64,000 bases of DNA, taken from Wocania_A sp965224845 (GTDB lineage: Bacteria; Bacteroidota; Bacteroidia; Flavobacteriales; Flavobacteriaceae). How positions within the stretch are numbered: position 1 is the first letter of the stretch; the number at the start of each line of letters is the position of its first letter. The stretch covers positions 1 to 64,000 of the forward strand of contig CBDDAJ010000026.1 of assembly GCA_965224845.1 (NCBI GenBank). Reading direction: 5' to 3'. Shown in pieces: positions 8,188 through 16,716 of the stretch. The position numbers and the translations under genes were made by a program. The notes below the pieces were generated by a model. It was not told the origin of the DNA, made no database searches, and saw nothing but the letters and a program-made list of their open reading frames with translations.

Positions 8188-9051
8188 TTAGCTGTTTTTT
8201 CTAGATCGTATGCTTTCAATAACTACGGTTGAAAGAATAATGAGGCCACCAAAAAAGGTATGCCATGTTGGAATTTCGTTTAAGAAGATAAAGGCTATAA
8301 TAATTCCTAAAACGGGTTGTGTACTGCTAATAATACTTGCGGTACTTACTGTAAAATGTTTTAAGCTATTAACCAACATGGTATGCCCGATAGCTGTTGT
8401 AATTACGGCCAGAATAATTACATAAGGAAACTGTGTAGCAATGCCGGAGGTATCCATAAAAAATAACACTGGAGACAGAACCATAGTAATGATAACAATT
8501 TGATATAGCATGATACTGGTACCATTGTGGTGGGTTACCAATTGTTTTGATATTATATTACGAATAGCATAAAAAAATGCTGATGCTAACCCGAATAAAA
8601 TACCTTTTACAGGAGCGCTTTCTAAATTAAAGTCTGGCGCTAAAATATAAATACCAATTAATACCATAACTCCAAGGAGTATATATATGGGGTCAAACTT
8701 TACTTTAATAAATAAGGGCTCTAAAAACGCGGTTAATATAGGATAAACAAATAATGAAAGCATGCCTATGGCTACGTTGGATAGCTTTAAGGCATAAAAA
8801 TATGTAATCCAGTGCGCTGCTAAAAAAGCCCCACTAATTATAAAAAGAATGATTTCTTTTTTTGATTTTATTTTAAGACCAATTTTTTTATAACGGCAAA
8901 AAGCATATAGTAAAACTGAAGCAATAATGGAGCGCCACCAAATAATAACGGGAATAGGCATGTCTATATATTTTCCTAAAGCACCAGATGTACTTATAAA
9001 AAGGGTAGCTAATAAAAGTAGAAAAAGATGATGGTTATGTTGGTTGTTCAT
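8188..9051 (-). CDS. EamA/DMT family transporter
   Basis: A 287-residue protein with about ten hydrophobic segments arranged as two EamA repeats of five. The first repeat has the typical IPVIIWWRSIIAS and FLAAHWITYFYALKLSNVA; the second has AFFYAIRNIISKQL and STASIISSTQPVLGIIIAFIFLNE. Members of the drug/metabolite transporter superfamily export metabolites or amino acids across the inner membrane, but the substrate is not predictable. It stands alone between the BlaI regulatory region and an intergenic structured element. Confidence 0.92.
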   Translation of the reverse strand: MNNQHNHHLFLLLLATLFISTSGALGKYIDMPIPVIIWWRSIIASVLLYAFCRYKKIGLKIKSKKEIILFIISGAFLAAHWITYFYALKLSNVAIGMLSLFVYPILTAFLEPLFIKVKFDPIYILLGVMVLIGIYILAPDFNLESAPVKGILFGLASAFFYAIRNIISKQLVTHHNGTSIMLYQIVIITMVLSPVLFFMDTSGIATQFPYVIILAVITTAIGHTMLVNSLKHFTVSTASIISSTQPVLGIIIAFIFLNEIPTWHTFFGGLIILSTVVIESIRSRKNS

Positions 9052-9070
9052 TTAAGATACGCTTGTTGTG

Positions 9071-9170
9071 TTAGCGATTGTAGTGGTTAGCTTTTGCCGA
9101 GGCACGCATCGAGGCAAAACTACTAACATAAAGCGCGACCACCTTTTGCCTCTTTAAAAGCAAAAGGTGG
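9071..9170. repeat. intergenic structured element with two hairpins
   Basis: Between the M20 and EamA genes lies a stretch starting TTAGCGATTGTAGTGG and continuing to AAAGCGCGACCACC. It holds a hairpin TTTTGCC (9092-9098)/GGCAAAA (9113-9119) and an 11-bp perfect hairpin CCACCTTTTGC (9139-9149)/GCAAAAGGTGG (9160-9170). The hairpins share the TTTTGC/GCAAAA core. No T run follows, so it is not a simple terminator. The AGCGATTGTAG...AAAGCGCGACC frame resembles a repeat I recall from flavobacterial genomes; only one copy is in this window. Confidence 0.6.
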
Positions 9171-9181
9171 TAACACCCAAA

Positions 9182-10570
9182 TTATTTTGAAAGCTCAGTA
9201 AAATATTTGTAAAACAACGGAATGGTTTCTATGCCTTTTAAATAATTAAAAACCCCGAAATGCTCGTTTGGCGAATGGATAGCATCGCTGTCTAAGCCAA
9301 AGCCCATTAAAATAGTTTTGCTTTTTAATTCTTGTTCAAATAATGATACAATAGGAATGCTTCCACCACTTCGCTGTGGAATTGGGGTTTTGCCAAATGT
9401 ATCTTGATAGGCTTTACTGGCCGCTTTATAGCCTATATTATTTATTGGGGTTACATAACCTTGTCCGCCATGATGCGGGTTTACTTTTACGGTAACGCCT
9501 GCCGGGGCTATATTTTCAAAATGTGTTTTAAATAATTGAGTAATTTCTTCCCAATCTTGATGTGGTACCAAGCGCATTGATATTTTTGCATATGCTTTAC
9601 TGGCAATAACAGTTTTTGCGCCTTCGCCTGTATAGCCTCCCCAAATACCATTAACATCTAATGTAGGACGAATAGAATTTCTTTCGTTAGTGGTATATCC
9701 GGCCTCTCCATAAACAGCTTCAATATCAAGAGCCTTTTTATAGTTTTCTAAACTAAAAGGGGCTTTAGCCATTTGTGTTCTTTCTTCGGTTGAAAGCTCC
9801 TCTACTTTATCGTAAAACCCAGGAATGGTAATATGATTGTTTTCATCGTGTAAAGAAGCAATCATTTTTGTTAAAATGTTTATGGGGTTTGCAACGGCTC
9901 CACCATATAAGCCAGAGTGTAGATCGCGGTTAGGACCGGTAACCTCCACTTCAACATAACTTAAACCTCGTAACCCCGTTGTTATTGATGGGGTGTCGTT
10001 AGCAATCATTCCTGTATCGGAAATTAGAATAACATCATTCTTTAGTTTTTCCTGGTTTTCTTTTACAAAAATGGCAAGATTTGAACTTCCAACTTCTTCT
10101 TCCCCTTCAATCATAAATTTGACATTACAAGGGAGCTGATTGGTTGAAGTCATAAACTCCAGAGCTTTAACGTGCATATACATTTGCCCTTTGTCATCGC
10201 AAGCACCGCGAGCAAAAATAGCACCTTCAGGATGACGCTCTGTTTTTTTAATTATAGGTTCAAAAGGGGGGGAGTGCCATAAATCTAACGGATCTGGTGG
10301 TTGTACATCGTAATGCCCATAAACTAAAACGGTAGGCAAATCTTTGTTTATTATCTTTTCGCCGTAAACTATAGGATAGCCTTTTGTTTGGCAGATTTCT
10401 ACATGATCGCAGCCTGCATTTTCAAGACTAATTTTTATTTTCTCGGCAGTTTTAAGGACATCATTTTTGTATGCCGAATCTGCACTTATTGAAGGAATTT
10501 TTAAAAGTTCAACAAGTTCGTTTAAAAAGCGTTGTTTGTGTGCTTTAATGTATGATTGTATGTTATCCAT
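9182..10570 (-). CDS. M20 family dipeptidase (CNDP2/DapE-like)
   Basis: A 462-residue cytosolic metallopeptidase. Metal ligands are visible in GHYDVQPP (His86, Asp88), in ARGACDDKGQ (bridging Asp125 or Asp126) and in IEGEEEVGS (catalytic Glu and ligand Glu, residues 157-158), and the C-terminal region has the GGSIP and SPNEHFG blocks with the last His. The length and motif set match the M20 carnosinase-like dipeptidases rather than the aminoacylase branch. It would hydrolyse dipeptides to free amino acids in the cytoplasm. No signal peptide. It is monocistronic, separated from the EamA gene by the two-hairpin element. Confidence 0.93.
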   Translation of the reverse strand: MDNIQSYIKAHKQRFLNELVELLKIPSISADSAYKNDVLKTAEKIKISLENAGCDHVEICQTKGYPIVYGEKIINKDLPTVLVYGHYDVQPPDPLDLWHSPPFEPIIKKTERHPEGAIFARGACDDKGQMYMHVKALEFMTSTNQLPCNVKFMIEGEEEVGSSNLAIFVKENQEKLKNDVILISDTGMIANDTPSITTGLRGLSYVEVEVTGPNRDLHSGLYGGAVANPINILTKMIASLHDENNHITIPGFYDKVEELSTEERTQMAKAPFSLENYKKALDIEAVYGEAGYTTNERNSIRPTLDVNGIWGGYTGEGAKTVIASKAYAKISMRLVPHQDWEEITQLFKTHFENIAPAGVTVKVNPHHGGQGYVTPINNIGYKAASKAYQDTFGKTPIPQRSGGSIPIVSLFEQELKSKTILMGFGLDSDAIHSPNEHFGVFNYLKGIETIPLFYKYFTELSK

Positions 10571-10632
10571 GAAGTGTTTGTAAAGTTCTTATCAAAAGTA
10601 TAAAAAAAAGAATGTTTTTAATGATAAAGAAG

Positions 10633-10662
10633 TTTGCAATTTAAAAATGTTGTTTATATTTG
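10633..10662 (+). promoter_or_regulatory. Bacteroidota-type promoter for tRNA-Leu
   Basis: TTTG at 10633-10636 and TATATTTG at 10655-10662, separated by 18 bp, match the Bacteroidota sigma-A consensus (TTTG at -33 and TAnnTTTG at -7). The tRNA begins 12 bp downstream. Confidence 0.75.
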
Positions 10663-10674
10663 CAGTCCTTAATT

Positions 10675-10756
10675 GCGGGCGTGGTGGAATTGGTAGACAC
10701 GCTAGACTTAGGATCTAGTGCCGCGAGGTGTGAGAGTTCGAGTCTCTCCGCCCGCA
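10675..10756 (+). tRNA. tRNA-Leu (anticodon UAG)
   Basis: An 82-nt class II tRNA. The acceptor arms GCGGGCG (10675-10681) and CGCCCGC (10749-10755) pair fully, followed by discriminator A. The D arm has TGGTAGACAC, the anticodon arm CTAGA-CTTAGGA-TCTAG shows anticodon TAG, there is a long variable arm (TGCCGCGAGGTG) and the T arm contains GTTCGAGTC. CCA is not encoded. Confidence 0.97.
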
Positions 10757-10760
10757 CAAA

Positions 10761-10788
10761 AGCCGAAGATAAGTCTTCGGCTTTTTTT
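10761..10788 (+). terminator. Rho-independent terminator after tRNA-Leu
   Basis: Perfect stem AGCCGAAGA (10761-10769)/TCTTCGGCT (10774-10782) with loop TAAG, followed by a T run. It starts 4 nt after the tRNA. Confidence 0.92.
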
Positions 10789-10931
10789 ATTTAAAATTAG
10801 CTGTAAATTTTTCTCAAGTACAGTGTCGATACAATATTTTGATGTTTTGGTGAAGCTCATAAAAGATGGTATGAATTACTGATATTTATGGACAAAAATA
10901 TTAACGGATAATAAAGGGGTATCAGGTTTAA

Positions 10932-11390
10932 TTAAATTGTAGCATTAATAATATCTATCCACTTCTTTGCTTTCTCCAGTTCATCACTTAATTGAAAATC
11001 GTTCTCATAGTCATAGAGTTCTATAGTTTGGGTAGATTGTTTGTTGCCTTTTGATTTGAATCCTATTCCTAATTTTCTTAATTCTTTTTTGGTGTTGGTT
11101 TTTATTAAATCGCAATGCTTAATCTCATTGAGATTAAGTATTTGTTCTGTTGTTGTTCTATCCTGTTGTTCTTTTATAAAGAAGAGGTAATTATTAGATT
11201 CATCAATTCCGATTAATGAATGTCCCATAAAATCGCGTTGGGTGATATGGCAATTTTTCTGACCGGCAATGGCCGATAATGCATTTAATTGCTGTTTCTG
11301 ATGCTTCATTTTAGCTATTTTTAAAAACACAAATGGTAATAAACATATGCTTATGATGATTATGGTGATTACTGTTACTCCTAATTCCAT
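10932..11390 (-). CDS. hypothetical single-pass membrane protein
   Basis: A 152-residue protein I do not recognise as a named family. It starts with one membrane helix (VTVITIIIISICLLPFVFL), then a Lys/Gln-rich stretch and a soluble cytoplasmic domain of about 120 residues with alternating strands (SLIGIDESNNYLFFIKEQ) and a C-terminal amphipathic helix (DELEKAKKWIDIINA). The strand-rich part looks like a small PH-like or regulatory domain, but this is only an impression. It stands alone downstream of the tRNA and has its own 5' region of more than 400 bp. Confidence 0.65.
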   Translation of the reverse strand: MELGVTVITIIIISICLLPFVFLKIAKMKHQKQQLNALSAIAGQKNCHITQRDFMGHSLIGIDESNNYLFFIKEQQDRTTTEQILNLNEIKHCDLIKTNTKKELRKLGIGFKSKGNKQSTQTIELYDYENDFQLSDELEKAKKWIDIINATI

Positions 11391-11814
11391 ATACTATAAA
11401 TTTTTGTTTGAATTAATGAATTTTTGATCTTGTTTTTACAGAGAGCGGTTTTTTCTGTTACTGCAAATATTAAAAGCTGCATTAGTTATTTAAAGGAATT
11501 GGAAAGGGCAGAGGTTTAAGTTTCTGAAATCTGAACAGAAAAGGAAATTCTCAATCCTTATTTTGGCAAAGCGATGTTAAAATACAGAAACGTAATAGAA
11601 CTTTTATATTGAATTATGTGCCATTCACTTATAATGAATTATAAATTGAATACGTGTTAATTTGTTGATTTTTAAAGGTTTGTGTTTTGTGGAGTTCAGA
11701 TTTCTGAAATCTTGACTCTTTTTAAACTCATATGTTTATGAGGACGGCCTATCATTTTTAGTTTTGCCCCGAATTTAAAAAGTATCAAGTATAAGATTTT
11801 TTTGAAGGATTAAA
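11391..11814. other. 424-bp intergenic region with TTCAGA/TCTGAA dyads
   Basis: This gap separates divergent genes. It contains TTCTGAAATCTGAA at 11522-11535 and the perfect dyad TTCAGATTTCTGAA at 11695-11708; the wider blocks TTTCTGAAATCTGAAC and TTTCTGAAATCTTGAC are nearly the same sequence used twice. The same 14-bp dyad recurs next to two AraC-type regulator genes further on. I see no coding frame or terminator here. Confidence 0.6.
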
Positions 11815-12213
11815 ATGCGAGAAAAAAGAAACTATAACACCGTGTTGGCAGCCATATTAATCTATTTTGTTTCCCTGTTTTTTGGAAATCAATCATCATT
11901 ATATGCAGTTACTTCATCGACTGCTTTTATGCCTTTAAATACCCTTGTTGCTTCTTTAACTTTGAAAGAAGAACCAGGGAATGATGTTTTAAACCAATTC
12001 GTTTACAAGGAAGACTATTCGGTTGCATCTGAAGAAGAAATTTTTGAGGAAGAAAAATTAAAGGGAGTAATTTTTAGTAAAACCATATTTAGTTTTACTA
12101 ATACTACGTATTTAAGCTTACAAAAAGCTCATACCAAAAGCTTTGAATTTGAGAAAAGCAAGCTAATGACTTCTATACCCATTTATCTTCAGTTAGAAGT
12201 ATTCAGGCTTTGA
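11815..12213 (+). CDS. small hypothetical membrane protein preceding the efflux operon
   Basis: A 132-residue protein with a basic N-terminus, one membrane helix or uncleaved signal (VLAAILIYFVSLFFGN), then a soluble part with an acidic stretch (ASEEEIFEEEK). I recognise no domain. It lies 135 bp upstream of the RND adaptor gene on the same strand and just downstream of two copies of the TTCAGA/TCTGAA dyad, which suggests that it is the first gene controlled from that region. It could be an operon leader protein; whether it matters for efflux is unknown. Confidence 0.55.
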   Translation: MREKRNYNTVLAAILIYFVSLFFGNQSSLYAVTSSTAFMPLNTLVASLTLKEEPGNDVLNQFVYKEDYSVASEEEIFEEEKLKGVIFSKTIFSFTNTTYLSLQKAHTKSFEFEKSKLMTSIPIYLQLEVFRL

Positions 12214-12348
12214 TCGCCATGCTGAGTTAGGAATGTATAGCCAATCTCGGCACTTCTATAATTATTCGGGTTCACTTATGGTTATGATTAACAATACAGC
12301 CATTGTGGACAAAAGTTTTAAATTAAACATTTTTACAATACAATCACA

Positions 12349-13425
12349 ATGAAACCATTTATTTTATTTCTGGTTGCCTGTATCTCATTAACGAGTTGCA
12401 ACCAACATAAAAAAGAACACAAAGAAATTATTAAACATCTGGTTACCAGTCCTATAAAAATGGACACCCTAATTACAAAGGATTACGTTTGTCAAATTCG
12501 TTCTATCAAGAACATTGAGTTACGAGCGTTAGAAAAAGGATATTTACAGAAAATATCGGTAGATGAGGGACAATCTGTTAAAAAAGGACAGCCCATGTTC
12601 AAAATAATGCCCAATGTTTATGAAGCGGAATTAAAAAAAGCCAAAGCCGAAGCAGATGTCGCAAACATTGAGTACGGAAACACCAAACTTCTTGCTGATA
12701 GTGATGTTGTATCTCCCAATGAATTGGCCATGTCTAAAGCTAAGTATGAGAAAGCTAATGCAGAAGTGATTCTAGCTAAAACGCATCTTGGGTTTACAAA
12801 TATAAAAGCACCTTTTGATGGTATTATGGACCATTTACATGTACGGGAAGGGAGCTTGCTTGATGAAGGAGAGTTACTTACAACACTTTCCGATAACAGT
12901 AAAATGTGGGTGTATTTTAATGTGCCTGAAGCAGAGTATTTAGATTATGTGATGAACGGCCAGAAAGAAGAAAAAAAAGAGGTAAGTCTTTTAATGGCCA
13001 ATAATCGTAAGTTTAATCACAAAGGTATTGTAGAAACCATTGAGGGGGAGTTTAATAATGAAACAGGTAACATAGCATTTAGAGCTACTTTTTCTAATCC
13101 TGACAGAATATTAAGACACGGTGAAACAGGTAATATTTTAATGGAAGTGCCTTTAAAAGACGTGCTTATTATACCTCAAAAAACGACTTTCGAAGTGCTG
13201 GATAAAAAGTTTGTTTTTGTGTTGGATAAGAACAATAAAATACGTCAGCGGGAAGTCACCATAGGAGCCGAGTTACCGCATCTTTTTGTTATTGAAAAAG
13301 GACTTTCTGTAAAGGACAAGGTATTGTTAGAAGGCTTGCGACTGGTAAAAGAAGGAGATGCCATTGATTACGAATTTGTCCAACCCAAAGAAGCTATTTC
13401 TAACCTAGAGCTTTACGCTGAATAG
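12349..13425 (+). CDS. RND efflux periplasmic adaptor (MFP), lipoprotein
   Basis: A 358-residue membrane fusion protein. The N-terminus has a lipoprotein signal with Cys in SLTSCNQHKK. It shows the split lipoyl domain (EKGYLQKISVDEGQSVKKGQPMF, and later FTNIKAPFDGIMDHL), an alpha-hairpin between them, and a beta-barrel and membrane-proximal domain to the C-terminus (GKVLLEGLR-type ending). It is anchored in the inner membrane periplasmic face and would link the RND pump to the outer membrane channel. The gene is 24 bp upstream of the RND permease gene. Confidence 0.95.
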   Translation: MKPFILFLVACISLTSCNQHKKEHKEIIKHLVTSPIKMDTLITKDYVCQIRSIKNIELRALEKGYLQKISVDEGQSVKKGQPMFKIMPNVYEAELKKAKAEADVANIEYGNTKLLADSDVVSPNELAMSKAKYEKANAEVILAKTHLGFTNIKAPFDGIMDHLHVREGSLLDEGELLTTLSDNSKMWVYFNVPEAEYLDYVMNGQKEEKKEVSLLMANNRKFNHKGIVETIEGEFNNETGNIAFRATFSNPDRILRHGETGNILMEVPLKDVLIIPQKTTFEVLDKKFVFVLDKNNKIRQREVTIGAELPHLFVIEKGLSVKDKVLLEGLRLVKEGDAIDYEFVQPKEAISNLELYAE

Positions 13426-13449
13426 TCCAATTTCAAAATTTCAAAACAA

Positions 13450-16400
13450 ATGTTCAGTAATTTTATAAAACGGCCAGTATTGGCTATAGTTATCTCTGTC
13501 ATTATCGTATTTACAGGGATACTGTCCATAAATAAACTGCCTACTTCGCAGTTTCCACAAATTGCACCCACTACCGTAAATATTTTTATTGCGTATCCTG
13601 GTGCAAGTGCAGATGTATTGGTGAAATCAACTTTAATTCCATTAGAAACATCAATTAATGGTGTTCAGGGCATGCGCTATATCGCTTCAGATGCCACTAG
13701 TGCGGGAGAAGGAACGTTAAGAATCATTTTTGAACCAGGTACAGACCCCAATCAGGCGGTTGTACGGGTTAAAACACGTGTAGATCAGGTGATGCCATTG
13801 CTGCCACCATTAGTACAACGAGAAGGGGTGATAATTACACCAGTACAGCCAAGTATGTTAATGTATGTTAACCTGTATAGTGATGCCAAACAAAACGATG
13901 AGAAGTTTCTGTATAATTATGCATATACAAAGATTGTTCCTGAAATACAACGGATCAATGGGATTGCCAGTGCCAAAATTTTAGGAAGCCGTAAGTATGC
14001 GATGCGTGTTTGGTTGAAACCAGACCGAATGCGTGCTTACAATGTTTCGGCAGAAGAAGTGCTTGAAGCTATGGATGAACAAAGCCTTATAGCCAGACCA
14101 GGTAGACTTGGACGAAGTTCGGGTAAGGAAGCGCAATCCCTTGAGTATGTGTTAACCTATGAAGGCCGGTTTAATGAAGCCGACCAGTATAAAGATATTG
14201 TGATTAAGGCTAATGAAGCAGGTGAAATTTTAAAACTGGGAGACATTGCCGATGTGGAATTGGGAAGCGAGTTTTTTGATATTTATTCTAACCTCGATGG
14301 TAAACCATCAGCATCTATTGTGTTAAAGCAAACCTTTGGTAGTAATGCCAGCGATGTTATAGATAAGGTAAAGGACAAATTGAATGAGTTGGAAGAATAC
14401 CTTCCTCCCGGGGTAGATTACAAAATAAGTTATGATGTTTCTAACTTTTTAGATGCTTCTATAGAACAGGTCATGCATACGCTACGCGACGCCTTTATAT
14501 TAGTAGCTATTGTTGTATTCTTATTTCTTGGCGATTGGCGATCTACATTAATTCCAATTATTGCAGTACCGGTATCACTAATTGGAGCCTTCTTTGTTAT
14601 GCAACTTTTTGGTATTTCTATTAATCTTATAACGCTGTTCTCTCTTGTACTTGCCATTGGTATTGTGGTAGATAATGCCATTGTGGTTGTTGAAGCCGTT
14701 CATGTGAAAATGGAAGAAGAGCATCTAAACCCATATCCTGCTGTTAAGGAAGTACTCGGTGAAATTGGAGGCGCGATTATCGCCATCACTTTGGTGATGG
14801 TATCAGTATTTATTCCGGTATCATTTATGTCAGGGCCAGTAGGGGTGTTTTATAGACAGTTCTCTATTACTATGGCGGGTTCTATTGTTATATCCGGAAT
14901 CGTAGCATTAACGCTCACCCCGGTATTGTGTGCCATGATGTTAAAAAATAATCATGGTAAGCCTAGAAAAAAATCTCCCATTAATAGATTTATTGATTGG
15001 TTTAATGGCAGATTCGATAAGTTAACGGGAAGATATGTAGGGCTCTTGAAATTAATTGTAAACAGAAGAGTATTGACTTTTGGAATACTGATCGCTTTTT
15101 GCGCAGGGATATTTTTTACCAACAACGTGTTACCGGCTGGATTTATTCCTAATGAGGACCAGGGAACTATATACGCTATAGTTCAAACACCTCCGGGTGC
15201 GACTTTAGAACGAACTAATAAGGTGGCACATAACTTACAGAAACTGTGCGAAGAAATGGAAGATGTAGAATCGGTGTCTTCTTTGGCAGGATATGAGATT
15301 ATGACCGAAGGACGCGGTTCTAATGCAGGAACCTGCCTGATAAATTTAAAACCATGGTCAGAAAGAGAACATTCAGTCCATGAGATCATGGAACAACTCG
15401 AAGAAGAAAGCAAAGATTTGGGAGCAATAATTGAATTTTTTGAACCGCCGGCCGTACCTGGATTTGGATCTTCAGGAGGGTTCGCATTGCGTCTTTTAGA
15501 TAAAACAGACAATACCGATTATCAGAATTTTGAAAAAATTAATAATGATTTTATAGAGGCTTTAAAGCAACGAAAAGAACTCACTGGGCTGTTTACTTTT
15601 TTTGCTGCAAACTACCCGCAGTACGAATTAGTTATAGATAATGAAGCCGCTATGCAAAAAGGGGTGTCAATAGGAGCAGCTATGGAAAACCTTAATATCT
15701 TAATTGGTAGTACCTACGAACAAGGCTTTATTAAATTTGGACGCTTCTTCAAGGTATATACCCAGGCAGCGCCCGAATATCGCAGGTTGCCTTCAGATCT
15801 TGAAAAGCTCTTTGTAAAAAATGAAGCTGGTGAAATGGTACCCTATTCTGCATTTATGACCTTGAAGAAAAAACTAGGACCTAATGAGATAACACGCTAT
15901 AACCTATATAATTCTGCAGCCATTCGTGGATTACCTGCGGCAGGTTATACCAGTGGTGATGCCATTGCCGCAATACAAGAGGTGGCAAAGGAAGCCTTAC
16001 CCCGAGGCTATGATATTGCCTGGGAAGGGCTGTCCTATGATGAAGCAGGTCGTGGTAATGAATCCATTTACATATTTGCTGTGGTATTAATCTTCGTTTA
16101 TTTGGTACTTGCTGCACAGTATGAGAGTTTCCTATTACCGTTGGCAGTGATTTTGTCGCTTCCAGTTGGAGTATTTGGCTCCTTTATTCTTTTAAAGGTA
16201 ATGGGATTAGCCAATGATGTATATGCACAGATTGGACTTATTATGTTGGTCGGACTCCTGGGTAAAAACGCCGTACTTATTGTGGAATTCGCCGTTCAAA
16301 AGCGACGGGAAGGCGCAAGTATTTTAGATGCAGCTATTGAAGGTGCTAAAATGCGATTTAGACCTATACTAATGACCTCTTTTGCTTTTATTGCTGGACT

Positions 16401-16716
16401 GATCCCCCTTGTTGTAGCTACCGGAGCTGGAGCCATTGGTAACAGAACTATTGGGGGCTCAGCTTTAGGAGGAATGCTTATAGGAACCTTAGCTGGTGTT
16501 TTGATAATCCCCGGGTTGTATTACATATTTGCGAGAATGGCAGATGGTAGGGCATTGATTAAAAATGAAGCCCACGAACCTATTTCTGAAGAGTTTATGA
16601 GAACATCAGAAGAAAAAAGTACAACCAAAGCACAATTGAGTCAGTTGAAAAAAATGTTATTGAAACTAACTTCTAAAAATAAGAGAACTAAAAATTCAGA
16701 TAATGAAAAACAGTAA
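13450..16716 (+). CDS. RND efflux permease (HAE1/AcrB-like)
   Basis: A 1088-residue inner-membrane pump with the full RND layout: TM1, a large periplasmic loop, TM2-7, a second loop and TM8-12. Family signatures are FIKRPVLAIVISVII at the start, GIVVDNAIVVVEAVH in TM4, VFIPVSFMSGPVGVFYRQF in TM6, and GLLGKNAVLIVEFAV in TM10 with the conserved Lys. In AcrB two adjacent Asp in TM4 carry protons; here the pair is Asp408-Asn409, so only the first is kept. Likely a proton-driven multidrug or solvent exporter; the substrate is unknown. The 3' end overlaps the outer membrane factor gene by 14 nt. The C-terminal tail (last about 50 residues) is Lys-rich and cytoplasmic. Confidence 0.95.
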   Translation: MFSNFIKRPVLAIVISVIIVFTGILSINKLPTSQFPQIAPTTVNIFIAYPGASADVLVKSTLIPLETSINGVQGMRYIASDATSAGEGTLRIIFEPGTDPNQAVVRVKTRVDQVMPLLPPLVQREGVIITPVQPSMLMYVNLYSDAKQNDEKFLYNYAYTKIVPEIQRINGIASAKILGSRKYAMRVWLKPDRMRAYNVSAEEVLEAMDEQSLIARPGRLGRSSGKEAQSLEYVLTYEGRFNEADQYKDIVIKANEAGEILKLGDIADVELGSEFFDIYSNLDGKPSASIVLKQTFGSNASDVIDKVKDKLNELEEYLPPGVDYKISYDVSNFLDASIEQVMHTLRDAFILVAIVVFLFLGDWRSTLIPIIAVPVSLIGAFFVMQLFGISINLITLFSLVLAIGIVVDNAIVVVEAVHVKMEEEHLNPYPAVKEVLGEIGGAIIAITLVMVSVFIPVSFMSGPVGVFYRQFSITMAGSIVISGIVALTLTPVLCAMMLKNNHGKPRKKSPINRFIDWFNGRFDKLTGRYVGLLKLIVNRRVLTFGILIAFCAGIFFTNNVLPAGFIPNEDQGTIYAIVQTPPGATLERTNKVAHNLQKLCEEMEDVESVSSLAGYEIMTEGRGSNAGTCLINLKPWSEREHSVHEIMEQLEEESKDLGAIIEFFEPPAVPGFGSSGGFALRLLDKTDNTDYQNFEKINNDFIEALKQRKELTGLFTFFAANYPQYELVIDNEAAMQKGVSIGAAMENLNILIGSTYEQGFIKFGRFFKVYTQAAPEYRRLPSDLEKLFVKNEAGEMVPYSAFMTLKKKLGPNEITRYNLYNSAAIRGLPAAGYTSGDAIAAIQEVAKEALPRGYDIAWEGLSYDEAGRGNESIYIFAVVLIFVYLVLAAQYESFLLPLAVILSLPVGVFGSFILLKVMGLANDVYAQIGLIMLVGLLGKNAVLIVEFAVQKRREGASILDAAIEGAKMRFRPILMTSFAFIAGLIPLVVATGAGAIGNRTIGGSALGGMLIGTLAGVLIIPGLYYIFARMADGRALIKNEAHEPISEEFMRTSEEKSTTKAQLSQLKKMLLKLTSKNKRTKNSDNEKQ

